Source of the DNA: Thiorhodococcus minor
GTDB taxonomy: Bacteria > Pseudomonadota > Gammaproteobacteria > Chromatiales > Chromatiaceae
Direction of reading: 5' to 3'
DNA: 64,000 bases
Assembly: GCF_010820565.1 (NCBI RefSeq)
Contig: NZ_JAAIJQ010000004.1
Coordinates: 1-64,000, forward strand
Of the stretch, positions 8,173-15,946 are shown in pieces (within the stretch, counting starts at the first letter, position 1; the number at the start of each line of letters is the position of its first letter). The notes below the pieces were generated by a model that ran no database searches, had not been told where the DNA came from, and worked only from the letters and a program-made list of their open reading frames with translations. Position numbers and translations under genes: made by a program.

Positions 8173-10485
8173 GTGCCCCCTGTGGACAGTCCCCAGGTGC
8201 GCGGTCCGGCGAAGCACTCTCGGCTCAAGCGGCGGGTGCAGCGGGCGGCGTTTCTCGTTGCCATGGTGGTCGCAGGCGCGATCGGAATCGCCGAGCTCAC
8301 GTTGGCGCTTCACGATATCCCGCGATCCGCGCGAGAGGCCAACGAGACGGCGGCCCGGGTGTTCGGCAGCTATCTGAGCGCGACGCTGGACAACCGCGTG
8401 GACGAGATCGTCCAGCTCGCGAACAGCACCCTGGTCTGGACCGCGCTGTCCGACTCACGCGATCGCGACGCCTATCTGGCTCCCTTCCTGGAAGATCGCA
8501 ATCGGGCGCTCCCGAGCAGCCAGCTCGCGCTTCTGGACTATCGGGGCCGCTTCGTCGCGGGCGATTCCAGGCTGCCCGAGCGTGGAGACGACGCGGTCGC
8601 GCTTCTGGTGGAGCAGGTGCTCTCGCGACAGACGCCCGCCACCAAGCTCATCTCGGTCCCGGACGGGCGTTTCTGGGTTGGTGTCCCCATCGAATTCCCC
8701 TATGCCGAGGGCGTTATCGGAGTCCTGCTGGGTGCGATCGATCTCGAGGCGATGCTGAGCTCCGAGGTCGCCGAGGAGCTGCGCGAGCGCGGTGTCATCA
8801 TCCGTGGCGGCGATACGCAATGGCAACTGCGCGGCGAGCCGGATCGTCCTGGTTTCGCGCGGGCGACCTACGCGCTGCATCATCCCGACATCCCCCATCT
8901 CTACGACCTCCAGCTTGAAGTCCACTCCACCACGAGTCCCTGGCAGAAACCCTTGCTGATCCGCGGCGCCGTCTTGGTGCTGGCGTCGATCGCCGCGGCG
9001 AGTCTGGTTTGGTGGCTGGCCGGCATGGTGGCGGGTCCGGTCAGCCGGAGGCTCGAGCGGCTTGCCGAGGTGATCGTCGAGAATCCGGCATGTGCCCCTG
9101 AGGACATTCCGGCAGATATGCGGGGAGATGAGATCGCCGTGCTCGGCGACGCCCTGCGGCGGGCGCTGGTCGCTCACCGCAAGGCGGAGCATGAGCTGGC
9201 CCAGCTCGCCTATTTCGACAAGCTGACCGGCTTGATGAACCGGGCGCGCTTCGAGGAGCGGGTCGACGATGCCTTGAAGCGCGCCCGGCGTGCCGACACC
9301 GAGATCGCGCTGCTCTTCGTCGATCTGGATCGCTTCAAGGCCGTGAACGATACCCTGGGCCATGAGGCGGGCGACACGCTCTTGAAGCAAGTGGCGCAGC
9401 GCATCATCGACCGGGTGCGCACCACGGACGCGGTCTCGCGCCGCAGCGGCGACGAGTTCACCCTGCTGGTCGAGAGCAGCAAGGAGAAGACGGGCGCGGC
9501 GCACTTCGCCGAGGATCTGATCGCCCGGCTCTCCGAGCCCTATCGCCTCGACTCCGGCGCCATCGTGAACGTCGGCGCGAGCATCGGCATCGCCTTCTAT
9601 CCCTCGGACGGGGAGACGGTCGGGGAGCTGCTGCGTTGTGCGGACACGGCGATGTACGCGGCCAAGGAGCGGGGTGCGGGCAGCTATTGCCTCTACTCCC
9701 GCGACATGGGCGTGGCGGTGCGTGATCGCCTCGAGCTGGAGGCGCGTTTGACCCAGGCCGTCCATGCGGGCGAGCTGGAGGTCTGCTACCAGCCCCAGGT
9801 CCGCCTTTCCGACGGTCGGATGATCGGCGTCGAGGCGCTATGCCGCTGGCATGACGCGGCGCTTGGCGAGGTGCCGCCGAGCGTTTTCATCCCCATTGCC
9901 GAGGAGACCGGCTTGATCCGTCCGCTCGGCCTCTGGCTGTTCCGTCAGGCGTGTCGGGAGGTCGCGTGCTGGGACAAGCCGGAGGAGGGGCTTGCGTTGG
10001 CCGTCAACATCTCGACCGTGCAGCTCACGGATGACTTCATCGCGCTGCTTCGCGAGCTGCAAGCAAACTGTCGCGCCTCCGGCACCCGGCTCGAGCTGGA
10101 GCTGAACGAGGCATCGCTGGTACGCGCACGGCCAGAAGTGGCGGCCGTTCTCGATGCATTGAATGCGCTCGGTGTCGCCGTAGTCATGGATGACTTCGGC
10201 TCGCACTACTCCTCCCTGCGCTATCTGAGGCATTTCAAATTCAGCAAGCTCAAGATCGATCTCAGCTCGATTGAGGGCTTGGAGACGAGCGAAGAGGACG
10301 CGCTCATGACCTCGACCCTCATCAGCGTGGCACATCAGCTCGGACTCGAGGTCATCGCCGAGGGTGTCGAGACCGAGGAGCAGCGCGACAGGCTCATTGC
10401 CGAGGGCTGCGACCTGGCACAAGGCTTTCTGTTCGGCCGGCCGGTTGCTGGGGAGCGGCTGCGCACGGCCGCGGTGCCCGCCTAG
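8173..10485 (+). CDS. Membrane-bound GGDEF/EAL c-di-GMP protein
   Basis: 770 residues. N-terminal helix (about 28-47), a periplasmic sensor region (about 50-260), a second membrane helix (about 270-290, AAASLVWWLAGMVAG), a short HAMP-like linker, then GGDEF and EAL domains. The diguanylate cyclase signature reads SGDEF (425-429), a variant usually still compatible with activity. The EAL domain looks complete: EAL at 554-556, LNEASL, DDFGSHYSSL and AEGVET. It may make or break c-di-GMP. The start is GTG 8173, or GTG 8182. The 5-bp gap to the binding-protein gene indicates one transcript and a shared function: ligand sensing in the periplasm passed to c-di-GMP turnover in the cytoplasm. Confidence 0.94.
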   Translation: MPPVDSPQVRGPAKHSRLKRRVQRAAFLVAMVVAGAIGIAELTLALHDIPRSAREANETAARVFGSYLSATLDNRVDEIVQLANSTLVWTALSDSRDRDAYLAPFLEDRNRALPSSQLALLDYRGRFVAGDSRLPERGDDAVALLVEQVLSRQTPATKLISVPDGRFWVGVPIEFPYAEGVIGVLLGAIDLEAMLSSEVAEELRERGVIIRGGDTQWQLRGEPDRPGFARATYALHHPDIPHLYDLQLEVHSTTSPWQKPLLIRGAVLVLASIAAASLVWWLAGMVAGPVSRRLERLAEVIVENPACAPEDIPADMRGDEIAVLGDALRRALVAHRKAEHELAQLAYFDKLTGLMNRARFEERVDDALKRARRADTEIALLFVDLDRFKAVNDTLGHEAGDTLLKQVAQRIIDRVRTTDAVSRRSGDEFTLLVESSKEKTGAAHFAEDLIARLSEPYRLDSGAIVNVGASIGIAFYPSDGETVGELLRCADTAMYAAKERGAGSYCLYSRDMGVAVRDRLELEARLTQAVHAGELEVCYQPQVRLSDGRMIGVEALCRWHDAALGEVPPSVFIPIAEETGLIRPLGLWLFRQACREVACWDKPEEGLALAVNISTVQLTDDFIALLRELQANCRASGTRLELELNEASLVRARPEVAAVLDALNALGVAVVMDDFGSHYSSLRYLRHFKFSKLKIDLSSIEGLETSEEDALMTSTLISVAHQLGLEVIAEGVETEEQRDRLIAEGCDLAQGFLFGRPVAGERLRTAAVPA

Positions 10486-10890
10486 CCGGTGGCCTGCCGG
10501 GTCGAGGCACTGAGCCCGCGCCTGGTCCGGACGCCAGATCTCTCATGCCCTTTCGGTCAGTCCGTCCCACCTCGCCGACCCGGTCATCCTCTGATTTTGT
10601 GCCGCTGTTCTCATCCTAGGCCCCATCTGTCGAGCCTCGACTGGTCGCCGCTCGACCCACTCCCGAACTGTGACCGCAGTCCCATCCGTACCCCTAGCCC
10701 TGTCCTAACCTGAAGTCGTGAGGAGCATGAGCAGAGGGGCTGGAGTCCCCGCGGACTTGAGGTGAGAGCCAGGCTGTTCGAGGGCTCGAAGACTCAGGAA
10801 AGTGGAAGAGGGTGTCCGTCGCCGAGCAGTGCAGGTCTTAAGGAGCGATCGGCCGGCCGAGCAAGCGCATCCGCCAACCGGAGAAAGACC

Positions 10891-11046
10891 ATGTCGTACA
10901 TGTATCAGTGGTTTGGGGGCATGACAGGTTGGGCATTCTTGAGCGGATGCATGCTGGGTATGGCATCGCTGGCAACCCGCCAACAGATGCGTCCTGTACG
11001 GCTCCCGCCAACGCAAGCGGAGCAGCTGCAGAGAAGAGGGCAGTAG
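10891..11046 (+). CDS. Possible small membrane protein (51 aa)
   Basis: The ATG has a good ribosome site (GGAGA at 10880-10884, 6 bases before). The peptide starts MSYMYQWFGGMTGWAFL, has a hydrophobic stretch of about 20 residues with one Cys, and ends in a short basic/polar tail. A single-pass or lipid-anchored small protein is possible. No homologue is recognised and conservation is needed to accept it. Confidence 0.4.
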   Translation: MSYMYQWFGGMTGWAFLSGCMLGMASLATRQQMRPVRLPPTQAEQLQRRGQ

Positions 11047-11112
11047 CAGCGCTGTTCCGCCGAAGTGCCGGGGGCGTCTCGGCCGGGTGGGAAGGGAATC
11101 CATCACCCACGG

Positions 11113-11161
11113 CAGGGCACCCATCGATCAGGTGAAGCAGTCGAGATCTGTGGGTGCCCTG
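11113..11161. repeat. 11-bp inverted repeat (hairpin)
   Basis: CAGGGCACCCA (11113-11123) and its exact reverse complement (11151-11161) enclose 27 bases. It lies 66 bp after the small ORF and directly before the 16-bp array. There is no T-run, so an intrinsic terminator is not assured. Confidence 0.55.
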
Positions 11162-11174
11162 AATCAGACAGCAG

Positions 11175-11270
11175 GCAGTAGAGTTGATGGGCAGTAGAGT
11201 TGATGGCCAGTTGAATTAATGGTCAGTTGGGTCGATCGTCAGGTGGGCTGATAGGCAAGCAGGCAGGTGG
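11175..11270. repeat. Degenerate 16-bp tandem repeat
   Basis: Two identical units GCAGTAGAGTTGATGG (11175-11190, 11191-11206) are followed by progressively diverged 16-bp units at 11207, 11223, 11239 and 11255. The polarity of decay suggests recent duplication at the left end. Confidence 0.75.
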
Positions 11271-11512
11271 AGGGAGAGGTCTCGCGGGCATCGGAAGCCC
11301 ATCCTTTGGCAGCAAGTGGTCGATGAGACCACCGCCGGCTCGGGCTCTAGAGGCGCGGTCGTTGGAAGGCGCCGAGCCGGCGAGAGGATCGAGATTGGCA
11401 GCCGCCTCTTGGGTCACTGGGAAGCAGGGCGCAGGGACGCCGCTTCTTGATGGATGTCTTGGTGTAGGAGCTTCGAGCTGGTGGGTCTGTTGCCCTGACG
11501 AGTGGCTAGCCT

Positions 11513-13618
11513 CTATGGCGCCCTCGTCAGGGGCATGTCGACGCAAATCTCGACCCCTGGGCTCCGGTCGACGACCGTCACTCGTCCCCCCATGGCTTGG
11601 CTGAGGCGCTGTACCAGCGCAAGGCCGATTCCCGTCCCCGAGATTGCCTGGGCCTTGGCCGCGCTCCCCCGATAGAAGAGATCGAAGATCCGCTTCCGTT
11701 GCTCTTTCGGAATCCCAGGTCCGAAATCACGCACGCCGACGCGCAGCTGGCTCGCGCCCAGGAGCTCGCAGCGGATCTCGATACGCCGCGTCTGCGCCTT
11801 GGCCGAGAACTTGAGGGCATTGTCGACTAGATTGATGAGGATTTGGGCGAAGGCGTCGGGGTCGACCAGGATCTCGGCATCAAGGTCGCAGCCTGTTTCC
11901 AGGACGAAGCCGGCGCGCTCGACCTGAGTCGTGACGCGCTCGCGCACCTTGGCCATCAGTGCGCCGATGCCCATGGGTCTTGGCTCCAGCACCAAGGCAT
12001 CGCGTCCGATGCGCGCCAGCTGCAGTACGTTGGCAATGAGGCGCGAGAGCCGCTCGCTCTCCTCGTGAATGAATCTGTAGTAGGTCTCTTTGCGTGCCTC
12101 GGTTGCGAAGCCGGCGCGCAGCATCTCGGCATACATGCGGATGGAGGTCAGGGGCGTCTTGAGCTCGTGGCTCACCGCCGAGACGAAGTCCTGCTGCTGG
12201 CGCACCAGCGCGAGCTGGCCGAGGCCCAGGCGATACATGAGCCAGCCGCCGGCGACCAGCACCAGCGCCAAGGCTCCCGCCATCCAGCCGATGACGGCCG
12301 CGCCTGGGGGCGTCGGGAGCTGGCTGACGCTGAAAATCAGCTCCAATCCGCCGAAGGGCTCCTGCATCCGCGTGCGGTAGAGCAGGGCGCCCGTCATCGG
12401 CGAGCGACCCTCGTCGAGCGGTGTCGAGCTCAGGTCGTAGCGTCGATTGGGCCGGGCGCGGAAGCTCGCCAGGATCTCGCTCCGATAGGCGACGATGAGA
12501 TGTGTCGTATGTGCGAGCACGGTCGTCGCGAGCGGCCTGCCGATCAGCGCATCCAGGAAGGGCTTCTGCTCGATGAGGGCGCCCTGGATGAGCCTTGCGC
12601 CCTGACGCCAGACGGTTCGGAACAGCAGGAGATGGCCGGAGTCGAGAAGGCCCACCTCGAAGGGCTCGACCGTGCTCTCGAAGAGCTGCACGGGTCTGCG
12701 CCTTTCCGCGTCTTTCGCCTGTGTGTCCAGGGGCTTAGCGACCGGCGCCTCGGGTGTGGATCGAATCGCCCGATCCGTGTCGTCCCGGATCGACTTGTCC
12801 TCCAGGGCCGCGTTCTGGCTGCGCAGCGCCAGGCCCTCGTCGAGCTGCAGGGCGTCGATTCCTTTCGCGCGCGATGCCATCTCGGACTTGGGCGCGGGAG
12901 CGGCCTCTTTGCGCGCGAGGCGCTCGAATGCCGCCTGGGAAAGTCGGCTTGCGTCCTCGGGCTCGGCTTGGGGCGGGGCGACCTCCTCAGTCTCCTGCGG
13001 AGCCGGCGCTTCTGCCAGCTCGGTGTCTCCGAGGCCGCCGAGCTCAGGGAGCGACCTGGGTGTACCTGCCGGCTCAGGCGCGAGCGCGGCCGAGCCCGCA
13101 AGCCCGGGGCGGCGCTCGCGCGCGTCGCGCTCGACCAGGCGGTTTCCGACCAAGACGCCGCGAATCTGCTGCGCACGCGCCTGCCGCAGCGCAAGCTCCG
13201 CGGCGTCGACCCCATAGTCCGCGGGCGAGATCCCAGCTTCTGGCACCAGGGGCGAGCTGAATGCGCCGTCGGCCGCGACTTCGAACCAGCCGATGAGCCC
13301 CGGGATCCTGTCTCCGCTCGGCAGCTCCGCGAGCGGAGAGCGCCGCGTGTAGGAGGCTGCCGCATCACCTGACCTGACGAGGAAGGCGTAGTCCTCGATC
13401 GGCCTGGCGTCCTCGGTGCGGGCGATGGCGACGAGCGCCTCATTGACGCGATCTGCAAGCTCCTCCGCAATCAGCTGCTGCTGCCGAAAGGACTCCCACT
13501 TCATCTGGTCGTAGGCCTTGTGCACCAGCAGCAGGCTGGGCACCGCTAGGGCCAGCACGAAGAGCGCGATCCCGAGCCTCAGCCGATTGCGGGCGCGGCT
13601 GTGATCCGAGCCTTTCAT
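11513..13618 (-). CDS. Sensor histidine kinase
   Basis: 701-residue membrane histidine kinase. Transmembrane helix near 16-35 (LGIALFVLALAVPSLLLV), a large periplasmic/linker region of about 390 residues that is rich in Ala, Glu and Pro in its middle, a second helix near 430-455 (AGALALVLVAGGWLMY), then the phosphoacceptor H484 in SHELKTPLTSI, N box NLVDNALKFS and G boxes DFGPGIP and GTGIGLAL. The ATG at 13618 begins MKGSDHSR, just before the first helix; the frame is open to 13699 but that extension runs into repeat sequence. Its partner is the OmpR-type regulator at 13793-14509, the gene before it on the same strand, separated by 174 bp of repeats. Confidence 0.93.
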   Translation of the reverse strand: MKGSDHSRARNRLRLGIALFVLALAVPSLLLVHKAYDQMKWESFRQQQLIAEELADRVNEALVAIARTEDARPIEDYAFLVRSGDAAASYTRRSPLAELPSGDRIPGLIGWFEVAADGAFSSPLVPEAGISPADYGVDAAELALRQARAQQIRGVLVGNRLVERDARERRPGLAGSAALAPEPAGTPRSLPELGGLGDTELAEAPAPQETEEVAPPQAEPEDASRLSQAAFERLARKEAAPAPKSEMASRAKGIDALQLDEGLALRSQNAALEDKSIRDDTDRAIRSTPEAPVAKPLDTQAKDAERRRPVQLFESTVEPFEVGLLDSGHLLLFRTVWRQGARLIQGALIEQKPFLDALIGRPLATTVLAHTTHLIVAYRSEILASFRARPNRRYDLSSTPLDEGRSPMTGALLYRTRMQEPFGGLELIFSVSQLPTPPGAAVIGWMAGALALVLVAGGWLMYRLGLGQLALVRQQQDFVSAVSHELKTPLTSIRMYAEMLRAGFATEARKETYYRFIHEESERLSRLIANVLQLARIGRDALVLEPRPMGIGALMAKVRERVTTQVERAGFVLETGCDLDAEILVDPDAFAQILINLVDNALKFSAKAQTRRIEIRCELLGASQLRVGVRDFGPGIPKEQRKRIFDLFYRGSAAKAQAISGTGIGLALVQRLSQAMGGRVTVVDRSPGVEICVDMPLTRAP

Positions 13619-13628
13619 CTCGAGCGGC

Positions 13629-13656
13629 CAGCCTCCGGCGGCCAGCCTCCAGCTCC
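13629..13656. repeat. Degenerate heptamer repeat (CAGCCTC type)
   Basis: Four phased 7-bp units: CAGCCTC, CGGCGGC, CAGCCTC, CAGCTCC. Member of the heptamer family seen at 18908, 40495, 47871 and 47997. Confidence 0.55.
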
Positions 13657-13670
13657 GCGCGGTGTACCCT

Positions 13671-13700
13671 TGGGGTGGACGAGCCAGAGCGAAGTCCACC
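13671..13700. repeat. GGGTGGAC element, third copy
   Basis: TGGGGTGGACGAGCCAGAGC followed by GAAGTCCACC, matching the left arms of the copies at 2461 and 2752. A partial right arm (GGTGGTCGCTCGTCCC) follows at about 13722-13737. It separates the response regulator from its kinase. Confidence 0.65.
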
Positions 13701-13792
13701 AGGACGCACCAAGACAGCTTCGGTGGTCGCTCGTCCCGCGCAAGCCGCTGCGAAGCGCGGCGATTCTCTTGCAGCTCGGGTATCGGGCCATC

Positions 13793-14509
13793 CTAGCCAT
13801 CCCCTCCGCTCGCCGCGGCCATCAGCCGGTATCCGACACCCCGCACCGTAATGAGCACCCGCGGCTCGCCGGGCTCAGGCTCGATCTTGCGCCTCAGCTT
13901 GGCGATATGGATGTCCACCGTGCGCGTCTCCATGCCGCAGTCGCGCGCATAGCCCCAGACCTTGTTCAGCAGCTCTTCGCGCGAGACGGGACGCTCCGCA
14001 TTGGCGGCCAGGTACTTGAGGATGTCCACCTCGCGCTGGGTGAAGGGGATCTCCTGGTCTCCTCGGCTGCCGCTGAGGTTGCGGGCATCCAGCTCCAGAT
14101 CACCGACCATCAACCGGTCTTGCTCGGCCTCCAATGCCCCACTGCGTCTGAGCACCGCTTGCACGCGCAGCACCAGCTCGGTGACCGAGAAGGGCTTGGA
14201 GACATAGTCGTCGGCCCCAAGCCGCAGCCCCTGGATGATGTCGGCGTCCGCGGTGCGCGCCGTCAGCATGATGATCGGCTGGGCGCGATCGACGGCGCGC
14301 ACGCGGTCGCAAATGGCGAAGCCGTCGATGCCGGGCAGCATGATGTCGAGCAGGATCAGATCGAAGGTGCCGGTGAGCGCCTTGGCGAGCCCGGCCGGGC
14401 CGTCCTCGGCGCTTTCGACCTCGAAGCCGTGAAAGACGAAGAGATCTTCAAGACCCACGCGGATGGGCTCTTCGTCCTCGATGATGAGCAAGCGCGATTT
14501 GCGGGGCAT
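13793..14509 (-). CDS. OmpR-family response regulator
   Basis: 238-residue DNA-binding response regulator. Receiver domain 1-120 with acidic pocket E11-D12, phosphorylation site D55 (LILLDIMLPG), Thr in MLTART and Lys in SKPFS; C-terminal winged helix (about 135-232) with the usual TVDIHIAKLRRKI recognition region and VRGVGYRL end. It is followed on the same strand by the histidine kinase gene, its likely phosphodonor. The promoter region would lie in 14510-14600, which carries a 7-bp tandem repeat. The divergent PspA-like operon begins 312 bp away and is a possible target. Confidence 0.95.
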   Translation of the reverse strand: MPRKSRLLIIEDEEPIRVGLEDLFVFHGFEVESAEDGPAGLAKALTGTFDLILLDIMLPGIDGFAICDRVRAVDRAQPIIMLTARTADADIIQGLRLGADDYVSKPFSVTELVLRVQAVLRRSGALEAEQDRLMVGDLELDARNLSGSRGDQEIPFTQREVDILKYLAANAERPVSREELLNKVWGYARDCGMETRTVDIHIAKLRRKIEPEPGEPRVLITVRGVGYRLMAAASGGDG

Positions 14510-14821
14510 GGGGGAGAGAGTTGTCAGGTGTCAGGTGTCAGGTGTCAGGTGTGGGCGGGTGTCATGGGGTGGGAGGTTCCGCTGTTGTCTTCGGCTTTCA
14601 GGTAAGCATACCTCCAACGGATAGGAGACTTGCGCGATTCTGTGTGGGCCTACCAGCATCACACTGCCCACTGCCTGAAGCCTAGCCGCACAAGCCGAGC
14701 GCCTCGGTAAATTCCTTGTAAAACATCCTCCAAGGCTTTTACCAAGCCCTGTCTACGCCACTTCGATGCCGCTCCATAGACTGAAAGCCAGAGTCGATGA
14801 AACAGAGCGGAGGTGACGAAG
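14510..14821. other. Divergent promoter region
   Basis: Lies between the response regulator (minus) and the PspA-like operon (plus). Apart from the heptamer array at 14523-14552 nothing specific is seen; there is no obvious -24/-12 sigma-54 site such as drives pspA in enterobacteria. Confidence 0.5.
14523..14552. repeat. 7-bp tandem repeat GTCAGGT x4.3
   Basis: Four exact copies of GTCAGGT (14523-14550) plus two bases, 13 bp upstream of the response-regulator start codon. Copy-number change here would alter spacing in its 5' region. Confidence 0.85.
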
Positions 14822-15367
14822 ATGGCATTCATGACCCGATTGTCGCGCCTAATGCGGGCGGATCTGCACGCCATGCTGGATCGGTTGGAGGCGCCGGATC
14901 TGGTGCTTGCCCAAGCGGTGCGGGAGATGGAGCAAACCCTGGAGCGGGATCGGCGTGCCTTGGCGCGCCAGGAGCGGGAGCGCGCCAGGCTGGGGGACCA
15001 GAAGGCGGCGCTGGAGAGCACGCTGAGACAGACGGCGGAGGCGCTGGAGGACTGTCTCGCCGCGGGCCAGGAAGACCTGGCTCGTCCTGTCGTTCGCCGC
15101 CGTCTGGAGACCGAGCGCCGTGTCGGGCAGCTCCAGCAGCGCCTGAGGGAGCTTGAGGTCGACTGCGAGGCTCGGCGGCAGCGTCTGGCCGAGCAGGAGT
15201 CCAGGCTCGCGGACTTGAGGGCGCGTGCTGCGCTCTACCAGGAGATGGTCGAGCCGGAGGAGGAGGTCTACCGCGAGACCTGGCCAGCGTCCTCCGATGC
15301 CGTTCGCGACGCCGATGTCGAGGTGGCCCTGCTGCAGGCCAAGCGCCAGCGGGGGGCGGCATCATGA
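14822..15367 (+). CDS. PspA/IM30-like coiled-coil protein
   Basis: 181 residues, almost wholly charged alpha-helical coiled coil, beginning FMTRLSRLMRADLHAMLDRL like PspA/Vipp1 proteins, whose N-terminal amphipathic helix binds membranes. Canonical PspA is about 220 residues; this one is shorter at the C-terminus. The ATG at 14822 is set by GGAGGTG (14809-14815), 6 bases upstream. Its stop overlaps the next start (ATGA at 15364), so it is co-translated with a membrane protein. Likely membrane-stress response; phage-shock partners pspB/C/F are not adjacent. Confidence 0.85.
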   Translation: MAFMTRLSRLMRADLHAMLDRLEAPDLVLAQAVREMEQTLERDRRALARQERERARLGDQKAALESTLRQTAEALEDCLAAGQEDLARPVVRRRLETERRVGQLQQRLRELEVDCEARRQRLAEQESRLADLRARAALYQEMVEPEEEVYRETWPASSDAVRDADVEVALLQAKRQRGAAS

Positions 15368-15921
15368 CCAGGCCAGGATTCGGCGAAGGTGTCTTGGTCG
15401 CGCTCGGCGCCGCGCTGCTTGCGAGCGTCGCGCAGACAGGGCTGAGCCTGTTGATTCCCAGGGCCGATGTTGCGCAGCTTCTCTGCATGGGCCTGGGTCT
15501 GGGCTACGGGCTCTACTTGCTGGCACGCAGCGGGGAGAAGGCGGGGCGTGTCGTCATGGTGGTCGGCTGGATCACGGTCAGTCTCATCGTGGCCGGCTTC
15601 TCCAGCGGGGCTGGACTGCAGCTCCTGACGCAGCTCGTCCTGGTTTGGCTGACGCGCGTCCTCTACTACCAGGCGCAGCCTCTATCGGCCGTGCTGGATC
15701 TCGGGCTTCTGCTGCTCGGCCTCGCCGCGGCCCTCTGGGCGCTCGAGCGCACCGGGAGTCTCTTCCTGACCGTCTGGATGCTCCTTCTGGTCCAGGCCCT
15801 CTTTCCACTCATTCCACGCCGCTGGGAGGGGACTCGCCCGGACGAGCCTTCCGAGGACCCTTTCGCGGCCGCGGAGCGCGCGGCCGAGCGCGCCCTGAGC
15901 CGGCTTTCGGCACGCCAATGA
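15364..15921 (+). CDS. Four- to five-helix membrane protein of unknown function
   Basis: 185 residues, not recognised. Hydrophobic segments near 10-30, 38-53, 62-80, 84-100, 108-125 and 130-148, then a short charged cytoplasmic-type tail rich in Arg, Glu and Ala. Overlap ATGA with the PspA-like gene and 25 bp to the VWA gene make it the middle gene of a three-gene operon. It could be the membrane partner that recruits the PspA-like protein (inference). Confidence 0.8.
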   Translation: MTRPGFGEGVLVALGAALLASVAQTGLSLLIPRADVAQLLCMGLGLGYGLYLLARSGEKAGRVVMVVGWITVSLIVAGFSSGAGLQLLTQLVLVWLTRVLYYQAQPLSAVLDLGLLLLGLAAALWALERTGSLFLTVWMLLLVQALFPLIPRRWEGTRPDEPSEDPFAAAERAAERALSRLSARQ

Positions 15922-15946
15922 GTCTTTCTGAAACACGGAGCAGATC

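Larger units (their letters stand above)
10486..11512. other. Spacer with a small ORF, hairpin and 16-bp tandem repeat
   Basis: About 1 kb between convergent genes. 10486-10890 shows nothing I can name. It is followed by a possible 51-codon gene (10891-11046), an 11-bp hairpin (11113-11161) and a decaying 16-bp tandem array (11175-11270). 11271-11512 shows no feature. Confidence 0.55.

Noticed and set aside
11843-13372. Plus-strand frame of 509 codons
   Set aside because: Lies antisense to the histidine kinase, whose H, N and G boxes are clear; a by-product of high GC.
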